Source of the DNA: Owenweeksia sp048267305
Lineage (GTDB): Bacteria > Bacteroidota > Bacteroidia > Flavobacteriales > Schleiferiaceae
DNA: 64,000 bases
Assembly (NCBI GenBank): GCA_048267305.1
Contig: JBLWXT010000007.1
Span: 1 to 64,000, forward strand
Reading direction: 5' to 3'
The notes under the pieces are model-generated. The model was not told the origin of the DNA. It did not search any database and saw nothing but the letters and a program-made list of their open reading frames with translations. Below are positions 15,477 to 22,422 of the stretch, one piece after another. The position numbers and the translations under genes were made by a program. Every line of letters begins with the position of its first letter. Position 1 is the first letter of the stretch.

Positions 15477-15500
15477 ATTTTAACTAATTAATCTTCAGAG

Positions 15501-16055
15501 ATGGAAGATATTGACATTATACTTGAGAGTGCCGTAGATCAAATGAAGGCCTCTATTGCACACCTTGAAAAACAGTTGTTGAAAATCCGTGCCGGGCGTG
15601 CCAACCCAAGTATGTTGGATGGTATACGCGTGGATTATTACGGAAGCCAAACTCCTTTGGCTCAGGTGGCCAATATCAATACTCCTGATGCCCGCACATT
15701 ATCAGTTCAGCCATGGGAAAAAACCATGATTCCTGAAATTGAGAAAGCCATTTTGAACTCCAATCTTGGGCTTAATCCTCAAAATAATGGCGAGCAAATT
15801 ATGATTAACATCCCCGTGCTTACCGAAGACCGCAGGAAGGATTTGGTAAAAAGTGCCAAGCACGAGGCAGAAGAAGCGCGGATTGCGATTCGTAACGCCC
15901 GTAAGGAAGCCAATGATGAGATTAAGAAACTGGATGGCATTTCAGAAGATATCATCAAAAGTGCCGAAGGCGAAGTTCAGGAAGCTACCGACAAACACGT
16001 AAAACTAGTAGATAGTGTGATTGAGCGTAAGGAAGCGGAAATAATGCATGTTTAA
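15501..16055 (+). CDS. frr: Ribosome recycling factor
   Basis: The 184-residue factor is full length. It shows the conserved RAGRANPSMLDGIRVDYYG, the PLAQVANI segment and the long C-terminal helix (RKEANDEIKKL). It splits post-termination ribosomes together with EF-G. It is co-transcribed with pyrH and ends before a convergent terminator. Confidence 0.97.
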   Translation: MEDIDIILESAVDQMKASIAHLEKQLLKIRAGRANPSMLDGIRVDYYGSQTPLAQVANINTPDARTLSVQPWEKTMIPEIEKAILNSNLGLNPQNNGEQIMINIPVLTEDRRKDLVKSAKHEAEEARIAIRNARKEANDEIKKLDGISEDIIKSAEGEVQEATDKHVKLVDSVIERKEAEIMHV

Positions 16056-16110
16056 AGTAGTAAGAGTATCTGGTAGGGTAGCTAGAATGCTACACAATTG
16101 ATAAAATAGA

Positions 16111-16136
16111 AATCCTCCTTAGTGAGGATTTTTTTT
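16111..16136. terminator. Terminator after frr overlapping the 3' end of rsmI
   Basis: AATCCTC (16111-16117) pairs with GAGGATT (16124-16130) around CTTAGT, followed by six T. The right arm encodes the last codons of rsmI on the other strand (stop at 16119-16121), so the terminator is embedded in coding sequence. Confidence 0.75.
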
Positions 16137-16817
16137 GACTGATGGTTCGGCTCCTCCCACACAAACCACAAACTCACCTTTTGGCGGATGATCAGTAAAA
16201 TGCTGTGCTAATTCTGTAACAGTTCCTCTAACGGTTTCTTCAAACATCTTACTGATTTCACGAGAGATGGAGGCCGGGCGATCCTCACCAAAGTACTTTC
16301 CAAAGTCGGTCATGGTTTTTACAATCCGATAAGGCGATTCGTAAAAAATCATGGTTCGGGTTTCGGTTTGAAGTTCGGTAAGCCTGGTTTGTCTTCCTTT
16401 TTTAACAGGTAAAAATCCCTCAAAAGTAAAATTGTGTGCCGGTAAACCAGAGTTTACCAAAGCAGGCACAAAGGCCGTGGCTCCCGGTAAGGTTTCAACA
16501 GGTACACCCTCACGGATAGCTTCTCTTACCAAAAGGAAACCGGGGTCGGAAATGGCAGGAGTACCGGCATCCGTAATCAGTGCCATCTGGCGACCATTCT
16601 TCAATTCATCTACAAGTCCACCAAGGGCTTTATGCTCATTATGCATGTGGTAGGGACGAAGGTGGGTATCAATATTATAGTGCTTTAGCAGCTTTCCGCT
16701 GGTGCGTGTGTCTTCCGCTAATATTACATCGGCATCATTTAGCACTTCAATCGCCCTGTAGGTGATGTCCCTAAGGTTGCCAATGGGAGTGGGCACTATG
16801 TATAGTTTGCCATTCAT
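16119..16817 (-). CDS. rsmI: 16S rRNA (cytidine(1402)-2'-O)-methyltransferase
   Basis: The 232-residue SAM-dependent enzyme belongs to the tetrapyrrole methylase fold. It shows VPTPIGNLRDITYRAI at the start, LAEDTRTSGKLLKHY, the LITDAGTPAISDPG loop and GFLPVKKGRQTRL. It methylates C1402 of 16S rRNA near the decoding site. The ATG at 16817 is chosen because the protein then begins right at the first strand and overlaps the upstream gene by 4 bases (ATGA). It closes the trmB - alkyltransferase-like - rsmI operon. Confidence 0.95.
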   Translation of the reverse strand: MNGKLYIVPTPIGNLRDITYRAIEVLNDADVILAEDTRTSGKLLKHYNIDTHLRPYHMHNEHKALGGLVDELKNGRQMALITDAGTPAISDPGFLLVREAIREGVPVETLPGATAFVPALVNSGLPAHNFTFEGFLPVKKGRQTRLTELQTETRTMIFYESPYRIVKTMTDFGKYFGEDRPASISREISKMFEETVRGTVTELAQHFTDHPPKGEFVVCVGGAEPSVKKNPH

Positions 16818-17161
16818 TGTAAAAAGTCTTCGCGGTTTAGCTCTTCCGAGGGATCCCAAAATAGGGTTTTAAAATGCTTTATTTGGTTGTTTTCTACTTC
16901 CACGCCTTCGCTTTGCAGTAGTTGTTCCATTATACGGCTTCCGCCAAAATGATCCTTTCCTGTAAGGAGGCCATTGCGGTTTACCACTCTATGTGCCGCA
17001 ATATCTTCTCTTTCAATGGAGCCATTCATGGCATAGCCCACCATGCGGGCACTGCGGGCAGCTCCTATAAATTTTGCAATGGCGCCATAGCTGGTTACTC
17101 TCCCGTAAGGGATAAGACGGGCAACGGCATAAACTCGCTCAAAGAAGTTTTCATCGGCCAT
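16814..17161 (-). CDS. Alkyltransferase-like (ATL) protein, MGMT family without the acceptor Cys
   Basis: This 115-residue protein consists of the DNA-binding winged-helix domain of O6-alkylguanine transferases: IPYGRVTSYGAIA, the Arg-finger region ARSARMVGYAM and the active-site strand. The alkyl-acceptor motif PCHR is replaced by AAHRVVN, so it cannot accept alkyl groups. ATL proteins of this kind bind O6-alkylguanine and hand it to nucleotide excision repair. The ATG at 17161 is preferred over an upstream TTG at 17170. It overlaps trmB by 11 bases and rsmI by 4, so it is translationally coupled. Confidence 0.85.
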   Translation of the reverse strand: MADENFFERVYAVARLIPYGRVTSYGAIAKFIGAARSARMVGYAMNGSIEREDIAAHRVVNRNGLLTGKDHFGGSRIMEQLLQSEGVEVENNQIKHFKTLFWDPSEELNREDFLQ

Positions 17162-17825
17162 GAACTCCAAATTTGATGTAGGTAATAGCCTTGCCTTTAC
17201 CTCTGAATAAACCCTCGTAATACGTTTTTACCGTATGGAGCATATCCGTTTTATCGTAAAGTTGAAGGTCAATATCGTGATAGGCACGATGCACCGGGTA
17301 TCCTAAAATTTGGAGAACCCCATGTGTATAGCCGTGCAGAAACTCGCTGTCTGTTTTCAGGTGAACCACACCATCCTGCTTTAGCACGCTGGCGTAAAGT
17401 TTCAAAAACTCAGGATTGGTCATCCTGTGTTTTAGGCGCTTGTATTTTATCTGCGGATCGGGGAATGTGATCCAGATTTCAGAGACTTCATTTTCCGCAA
17501 ACAATTGGTCAATCAGTTCTATTTGGGTACGAAGAAATGCGGCATTAGTCATGTTCTTTTCCTGTACCTCGGTAGCACCATACCAAATGCGGGCACCTTT
17601 CACATCAACACCAATAAAGTTTTTGTCAGGATATTTTTGAGCAAGCGCTACGGTGTATTCCCCTTTACCACAGCCCAACTCCAATACAATGGGGTTGTCG
17701 TTTTTGAAAAACTCATTCCACTTACCTTTTAAGTGAAACTGCTTTAATACATCTTCACGCTTCGGTTCTAAAACGTGGGGGAAACTCGCATTGTCCTTAA
17801 ATCGCTCTAATTTCTTTCTCGCCAT
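17151..17825 (-). CDS. trmB: tRNA (guanine(46)-N7)-methyltransferase
   Basis: The 224-residue SAM-dependent enzyme methylates G46 of tRNA variable loops. It shows LELGCGKGEYTVALA for SAM binding, NFIGVDVKGARIW, and the family signature ITFPDPQIKYKRLKHRM. An in-frame upstream start exists at 17894, but the ATG at 17825 begins with the conserved MARKKLERF and lies just after a -7 promoter element. That makes the longer start untenable. First gene of the operon with the ATL gene and rsmI. Confidence 0.95.
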   Translation of the reverse strand: MARKKLERFKDNASFPHVLEPKREDVLKQFHLKGKWNEFFKNDNPIVLELGCGKGEYTVALAQKYPDKNFIGVDVKGARIWYGATEVQEKNMTNAAFLRTQIELIDQLFAENEVSEIWITFPDPQIKYKRLKHRMTNPEFLKLYASVLKQDGVVHLKTDSEFLHGYTHGVLQILGYPVHRAYHDIDLQLYDKTDMLHTVKTYYEGLFRGKGKAITYIKFGVHGR

Positions 17826-17829
17826 TCGG

Positions 17830-17837
17830 CAAAAGTA
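17830..17837 (-). promoter_or_regulatory. -7 promoter element of trmB, four bases from the ATG
   Basis: The minus strand reads TACTTTTG, an exact TAnnTTTG, separated from the trmB ATG by only 4 bases. Transcription would start at or next to the start codon, so the mRNA is predicted to be leaderless. Confidence 0.6.
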
Positions 17838-17859
17838 GGTAGGAAAGTTGATTACTGGT

Positions 17860-17958
17860 AGTTCGTAGTTTAAAGTCCACGGTCTGCAGTCCACAGTACA
17901 AAAATCAATATTGCCACCAACCTTGGTCTATTGACTATCTGCTATGGTCTATCTACAC
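17860..17958. repeat. Two degenerate heptamer repeat blocks between trmB and the glycosyltransferase
   Basis: Block one (17860-17901) reads in 7-base units AGTTCGT, AGTTTAA, AGTCCAC, GGTCTGC, AGTCCAC, AGTACAA. Block two (17924-17958) reads TGGTCTA, TTGACTA, TCTGCTA, TGGTCTA, TCTACAC. The 7-base phase is kept without indels within each block. The second block closely resembles the units at 1834-1861. Such heptamer tracts recall the short tandemly repeated repetitive sequences known in cyanobacteria. Confidence 0.55.
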
Positions 17959-17980
17959 ATTTCGCATATTTGCCGCCACA

Positions 17981-19075
17981 ATGGAAGAATCGGGCAAAGG
18001 AGTTGTTTTATACGGAGTGCTGAACTGGGGCTTGGGCCACGCCACACGCTCTGTTTCTATTATTAAAGCCTTGCGGCAGAATGGCTTTGAGGTGGTTTTA
18101 GCATCTGATGGGCAGGCTTTGAAATATCTTAAGGAAGTATTTCCGGATGCAGAAACGCATGAACTGCCCGGCTACAACATTAAGTATGGCAAGGGCAGTG
18201 TTCAGCTTTTTAAACTTGCACTTCAATTGCCAAGGGTAGCTTTGGTTTCCCGTAAGGAAAGGTTGAGTTTAAATAAGCTGATAAAGCGATATAAGCCTTG
18301 TGGGATTATTTCGGATAACCGTTTAGGGTGGTACAGTAAAGTTGTGCCATCGGTTTACATTACACACCAACTTCATATTATGATGCCCTTCAATACCCAT
18401 TGGGCTTCCCGGTTGCATCATCTTTTTATTAATCGTTTTACCGAATGTTGGGTACCTGATTCTGGGGGTGAGCATAACCTTTCGGGAGAATTAACCCATA
18501 AGCTTACGCCCAAAGTTCCTGTTCGGTTCATAGGGCCACAGTCTCAATTTATGGATGAAGAAGGCATTGTGCATCCTAAAAAGGAATATGACTTAGCTAT
18601 AATCTTAAGCGGCCCTGAACCACAACGTACGCTGCTGGAGAAAAAACTCTGGGAGGAGCTTGAATCCCGTGAAGGCCGGTTTTTATTTATCCGGGGAACC
18701 GAAAATGGTGATAAACTTTTGCAGGCTACTAATATTGATGTGATTGAGTTGGCTAATGCAGCACAGGTAAAGGCGGCAATTTTGACTTCGGAGATGGTAA
18801 TTAGCCGATCGGGCTACAGTTCCATAATGGATTATTACTTTTTGGGGAACCAGGCGCTATTGATTCCAACTCCCGGCCAACCGGAGCAGGAATATTTGGC
18901 GCGCTACCAATTACATAAAGGGCGCTTTGGTTACACCGCACAAGACTATATCAACTTGGATGAAGATCTGGCGAAAGCCAGGGAATACAAAGGATTTAAA
19001 AGGGAGCGGAATAAGCCCACCAATTGGGAGAATCTATTTGGCCTTTTTGAGGGTAAACGAAAAAGTGGAACCTGA
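17981..19075 (+). CDS. GT-B fold glycosyltransferase-like protein
   Basis: The 364-residue protein starts with GVLNWGLGHATRSVSII, the N-terminal loop of MurG/GT28-like glycosyltransferases. In the C-terminal half it has LAIILSGPEPQRTLLEKKL and ISRSGYSSIMDYYFLG, which resemble the nucleotide-sugar binding region. The donor and acceptor cannot be told from the sequence. A weak -7-like CATATTTG at 17965-17972 precedes the ATG by 8 bases. Its 3' end overlaps the convergent histidine kinase gene by 42 bases, so one strand's transcription may interfere with the other. Confidence 0.75.
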   Translation: MEESGKGVVLYGVLNWGLGHATRSVSIIKALRQNGFEVVLASDGQALKYLKEVFPDAETHELPGYNIKYGKGSVQLFKLALQLPRVALVSRKERLSLNKLIKRYKPCGIISDNRLGWYSKVVPSVYITHQLHIMMPFNTHWASRLHHLFINRFTECWVPDSGGEHNLSGELTHKLTPKVPVRFIGPQSQFMDEEGIVHPKKEYDLAIILSGPEPQRTLLEKKLWEELESREGRFLFIRGTENGDKLLQATNIDVIELANAAQVKAAILTSEMVISRSGYSSIMDYYFLGNQALLIPTPGQPEQEYLARYQLHKGRFGYTAQDYINLDEDLAKAREYKGFKRERNKPTNWENLFGLFEGKRKSGT

Positions 19076-20080
19076 ATTTTCGCTGCTGCGGGCATTAATG
19101 GTTTGCTTGTGTACTTCCATAATGTGCTTTACAATGGATAGGCCAAGGCCGGTACCCCCGGCATCTCTTGAGCGGCTTTTGTCTACCCGGTAAAAGCGCT
19201 CAAACACGCGTGGTATGTCCTCTTGAGGAATACCTACGCCATCATCAGCAATTTCGGTGAGCACCTGATTGTGCATATCGTAAAATCGAATTTCAACTTT
19301 ACCATTTTCCTTACCATACTTAATGGCGTTGGTCATAAGGTTTATTAGCACCTGCTCTATTTTGGCGCGGTCAGCCCGTACTTTTATAGGCTTGTCGTAC
19401 TCCTTTTTAAAGGTGAGGGTTGTTTTGTTTTCCCGTGCCTTATCTTCCAATAGCTCCATAACCTCTTTAACCAAAAGCACAATGTTAAAGTCGGAATAGG
19501 TAAGCTGTACCCTGTTGGATTCGAGATTGCTTATCATTTCCAAATCATTTACCATATTAATCATACGGTCTACCGATTTGTTGGCGCGCTTAAGAAATTT
19601 ACGGTTTATTTCGGGATCATCAAGGGCGCCATCCAGGAGTGTAAGCAGGTATCCCTGAATATTAAAGATGGGGGTTTTTAGCTCATGAGAGATATTACCT
19701 ATGAATTCTCTTCTAAAGTTTTCGCGTTCTTCTAAAACCTGAATTTCGTTTTTGCGCTGATTGGCCCATTCTGACACCTCCCGTGTTACCATATCAAGGT
19801 CAGTGCTTCTAACTACGTCATCCTCATCACTTTCACTTCCTATTTTGAGGTCGTGAATGTTTTTGTAAATGATTTTCACCTTATTGTAGATGAAGTTTTT
19901 AACAGAAAAGCGGATGATAAAATAGGCAACAAACGCAAGTAGAACGGAGAGCAGAATAGTAAAGCCCCAGTTGACTTTGATATTTCCGAAATAGAAAGAC
20001 AATGAAGCGGCAAGTAGCACAATAGCCCACAATAAAGTGGCTACGGCCATGGCTAATATCTTAGGCCTGTCGAAGCGCAT
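19034..20080 (-). CDS. PhoR-like sensor histidine kinase
   Basis: The 348-residue membrane kinase has two N-terminal hydrophobic segments (about residues 9-30 and 36-58) separated by only a few residues, so it has no periplasmic sensor domain. A linker follows, then HisKA with HELKTPIFNIQGYL (His about 132). The ATPase domain keeps NLMTNAIKYG, ADDGVGIPQ and GGTGLGLSIVKHIME. The layout resembles PhoR, which senses phosphate through the Pst/PhoU system rather than a periplasmic loop. It lies 26 bases after its response regulator gene, so the two form an operon. The phosphate assignment is inferred from the neighbourhood. Confidence 0.85.
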   Translation of the reverse strand: MRFDRPKILAMAVATLLWAIVLLAASLSFYFGNIKVNWGFTILLSVLLAFVAYFIIRFSVKNFIYNKVKIIYKNIHDLKIGSESDEDDVVRSTDLDMVTREVSEWANQRKNEIQVLEERENFRREFIGNISHELKTPIFNIQGYLLTLLDGALDDPEINRKFLKRANKSVDRMINMVNDLEMISNLESNRVQLTYSDFNIVLLVKEVMELLEDKARENKTTLTFKKEYDKPIKVRADRAKIEQVLINLMTNAIKYGKENGKVEIRFYDMHNQVLTEIADDGVGIPQEDIPRVFERFYRVDKSRSRDAGGTGLGLSIVKHIMEVHKQTINARSSENSGSTFSFTLKKAK

Positions 20081-20106
20081 AAAATGTATTTTGGAGCTAA
20101 AGGTAG

Positions 20107-20796
20107 CTATGATTCAAATTTATAGCCTACACCTTTTACGGTTTTGATGTAGCTGTCTCCAATTTTTTCCCGGAGCTTACGGATATGCACATCAATAGTA
20201 CGGCCACCAACGATCACCTCATTTCCCCAGATCTTATCCAGAATTTCATCCCTGTGAAAAACCTTTCCGGGGCTGGAGGTAAGGAGCGTAAGGAGTTCAA
20301 ACTCCTTTCGGGGAAGGTCGAGTTTATCTTCATTCAACCTTACCTGATACTTTTCAAGATCAATGGTAAGGTCACCAAATTCGAGCAGAGATTCATCTTC
20401 TGATTTTTGGCTTTGTCCATAGCGCCTAAGCAAGGCCTTTATCCTGCTTATAAGTACTTTTGGTTTTATGGGCTTTGTAATGTAGTCGTCAGCACCGGCA
20501 TCAAAACCAGCAACCTGGCTGTAATCCTCGCCACGGGCGGTTAAGAAGGCAATGAGTGTGTTTTCTAAATCCGGAACCTTCCTTAACTGATCACAAGTTT
20601 CAATGCCATCCATTCCCGGCATCATTACATCCAATAGTATAAGCTGTGGCTTTTCCTTTTTAGCTACTTTAAGGCCCTCGGCACCGTTGTTGGCGGTGAG
20701 TACTTTGTAGCCTTCCTTCTTTAAATTGTACCCTACAAATTCAAGAATGTCGGGTTCATCATCAACTAATAGTAAGGTAAAGTCGCTATTGTTCAT
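20107..20796 (-). CDS. PhoB/OmpR-family response regulator
   Basis: The 229-residue regulator has a receiver domain (LLVDDEPDI, phospho-acceptor Asp about 56 in LLDVMMPGMDG, FLTARGED, ITKPIKPK). A winged-helix transcriptional domain follows (LDLPRKEFELLTLL, VGGRTIDVHIRKLREKIG, TVKGVGYKFES). It is the cognate partner of the downstream PhoR-like kinase. It is transcribed away from a lipoprotein gene whose upstream region holds PhoB-box-like direct repeats. That supports, but does not prove, a phosphate-response role. Confidence 0.92.
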   Translation of the reverse strand: MNNSDFTLLLVDDEPDILEFVGYNLKKEGYKVLTANNGAEGLKVAKKEKPQLILLDVMMPGMDGIETCDQLRKVPDLENTLIAFLTARGEDYSQVAGFDAGADDYITKPIKPKVLISRIKALLRRYGQSQKSEDESLLEFGDLTIDLEKYQVRLNEDKLDLPRKEFELLTLLTSSPGKVFHRDEILDKIWGNEVIVGGRTIDVHIRKLREKIGDSYIKTVKGVGYKFES

Positions 20797-20812
20797 AAGC
20801 TGGATTTTGCGG

Positions 20813-20820
20813 CAAAATTA
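20813..20820 (-). promoter_or_regulatory. -7 element for the response regulator-kinase operon
   Basis: The minus strand reads TAATTTTG, an exact TAnnTTTG match, 16 bases before the regulator ATG at 20796. Confidence 0.5.
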
Positions 20821-20846
20821 ACTATATATCACCACGGCTGACGGGC

Positions 20847-20863
20847 TTAACAATAGTTTAATA
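20847..20863 (+). promoter_or_regulatory. Possible additional Pho-box pair in the divergent region
   Basis: TTAACA (20847-20852), five bases, then TTAATA (20858-20863) repeat the 11-bp period of the array further right. They point toward the lipoprotein gene rather than the regulator gene but lie 27 bases beyond the regulator's -7 element. They could serve autoregulation. Confidence 0.3.
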
Positions 20864-20963
20864 GTACTACAGGTTATTTAATATACACGTAATAATAAGA
20901 CTTTTTCTTTGTGCAAGAGCTTAATCTGAAGGGGTGAAGAAGTTTGTTGAGACAAAAATTCAC

Positions 20964-21019
20964 TTGTTGAAAGGTTGAACTTCGGTTAACAATGACTTAA
21001 CATGATGTACTCACCTTTG
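20964..21019 (+). promoter_or_regulatory. Pho-box-like direct repeat array and -7 element upstream of the lipoprotein/TonB receptor genes
   Basis: Four hexamers stand at an exact 11-base period: TTGTTG (20964), TTGAAC (20975), TTAACA (20986) and TTAACA (20997). The array ends 9 bases before a -7-like CACCTTTG at 21012-21019, and the ATG follows at 21047. PhoB and PhoP dimers bind direct repeats of 11-bp period that replace the -35 region of activated promoters; TTAACA-N5-TTAACA is close to the Bacillus PhoP box. The divergently encoded PhoBR-like pair is the natural regulator. Confidence 0.6.
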
Positions 21020-21046
21020 CCGCAAATCTAAAAAACAAAATTTCCG

Positions 21047-22291
21047 ATGAAAAAATTGAAATCAATGTTGCTTTTCGGTGCAGCGGCTGTTTTTGCACTT
21101 ACGTCTTGTGAAGATGAGGTGAAGCCAACAGTTGAGACGCCTACATCTCAGGTAATTAAAAGTGGTGTAATCACTGCTGATGAAACCTGGACTGCTGACA
21201 AGGTTTATCGCCTTGATGGTCGTGTAACCGTTGCCGGTGGTGCAACTCTTACTATTGAGCCCGGAACCGTTATTAAGGCTAATCCCGGTGCTGGTAGTTT
21301 TGCTTCTGCTCTTCTTATTTCACGTGAAGGTAAGATAATGGCAAACGGTAGAGCTGATGCTCCTATCATTTTCACTACCGTGGCTGATGATATCAAATCA
21401 GGAGAGTTTAACAGTCCTAATCTTAGTCCTGAGAATAATGGTCTTTGGGGAGGTGTGATTATCCTTGGAAAAGCTCCTATCGCTGCTTCAAGTGCTTCTG
21501 TACAAATCGAAGGTATTCCAACTTCTGATCAAAACGGTCTTTATGGTGGTACCGAGCCTACTCATAGCTCAGGAGAATTTTCTTATGTATCTATTCGTCA
21601 TGGTGGTGCCAATATCGGTGCTGGTAACGAAATCAACGGTCTTACTTTAGGTGGTGTTGGTTCTGGTACAAAAATCAGCAATATAGAAATTGTTGCTAAT
21701 CAGGATGATGGTATCGAATTCTTTGGTGGTGAAGTAGCTGTTTCTAACGTGTTGATCTGGAACTGTGCTGATGATGGTCTTGATACTGATCAGGATTGGA
21801 TTGGTACATGTGACAACTTTGTAATTGTAACTCCTCGTGGTGGTTCTGCTTTTGAACTTGATGGACCTGAAGGTGGTAAGTCAGCTACAGGAACACACGT
21901 TTTTACTAACGGTACAGTTTACGCAGGAAGCGATATTCACAGTCTTATCGACTGGGACGGAGGTACTAATGCTGCTGTTCAGAATGTGTATTTCTTCGGT
22001 TTAGACGCAAATTATGGTTATATAGCTGATGATCCTGCTACTACTGAAGAGGATGAAGAGCTAAAGCCTTTTGCTTCTTTTGGTGGAGATATGAGCGGTA
22101 CTACTTCCGGTCTTGAGATTCTTCTTCCTGCCGGCAGAACCTTGGCAGATCTTTTTGAGCCAGGAGCTACTATTCCTTCTGCTGTAACTGCTGTAAGCAG
22201 TGGTGGTAAAACTGTTGGTGCTGATGTGAGTGCTTTTGCATGGACCTGGGCCAGCAAATCAGGAACCCTTTCTCAAATTGGTGTTCAATAA
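21047..22291 (+). CDS. Beta-helix lipoprotein of the phosphate locus
   Basis: The 414-residue protein has a lipoprotein signal with lipobox ALTSC (Cys about 21). The mature region looks like a right-handed parallel beta-helix, with rungs such as VAGGATLTIEPGTVIKA, NGLWGGVIILGKAPIA and QDDGIEFFGGEVAV, and a conserved DDGLDTDQDW segment. It is low in codon diversity and Gly/Ala-rich, like a highly expressed surface protein. It precedes the TonB-dependent receptor gene, though a terminator lies between them. I infer a surface-exposed partner in uptake under phosphate limitation; the ligand is unknown. Confidence 0.7.
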   Translation: MKKLKSMLLFGAAAVFALTSCEDEVKPTVETPTSQVIKSGVITADETWTADKVYRLDGRVTVAGGATLTIEPGTVIKANPGAGSFASALLISREGKIMANGRADAPIIFTTVADDIKSGEFNSPNLSPENNGLWGGVIILGKAPIAASSASVQIEGIPTSDQNGLYGGTEPTHSSGEFSYVSIRHGGANIGAGNEINGLTLGGVGSGTKISNIEIVANQDDGIEFFGGEVAVSNVLIWNCADDGLDTDQDWIGTCDNFVIVTPRGGSAFELDGPEGGKSATGTHVFTNGTVYAGSDIHSLIDWDGGTNAAVQNVYFFGLDANYGYIADDPATTEEDEELKPFASFGGDMSGTTSGLEILLPAGRTLADLFEPGATIPSAVTAVSSGGKTVGADVSAFAWTWASKSGTLSQIGVQ

Positions 22292-22330
22292 TCAGGATTT
22301 TAGTTTTCTAAATCCTACATAATTCTAATG

Positions 22331-22366
22331 GCTTGCTTTAATGATTTCGTTAAAGCAAGCTTTTTT
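22331..22366 (+). terminator. Rho-independent terminator after the beta-helix lipoprotein gene
   Basis: GCTTGCTTTAA (22331-22341) pairs perfectly with TTAAAGCAAGC (22350-22360), loop TGATTTCG, followed by six T. It limits readthrough from the strongly regulated lipoprotein gene into the receptor gene. Confidence 0.85.
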
Positions 22367-22422
22367 CTGTTTTAGTTTTATAGAAGATATACTTCAAATT
22401 AATTATCAAACTTATTATCGTA

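Noticed and set aside
17826..17894. Upstream in-frame start of trmB
   Set aside because: The added residues come from the heptamer repeat tract and the promoter lies inside it.
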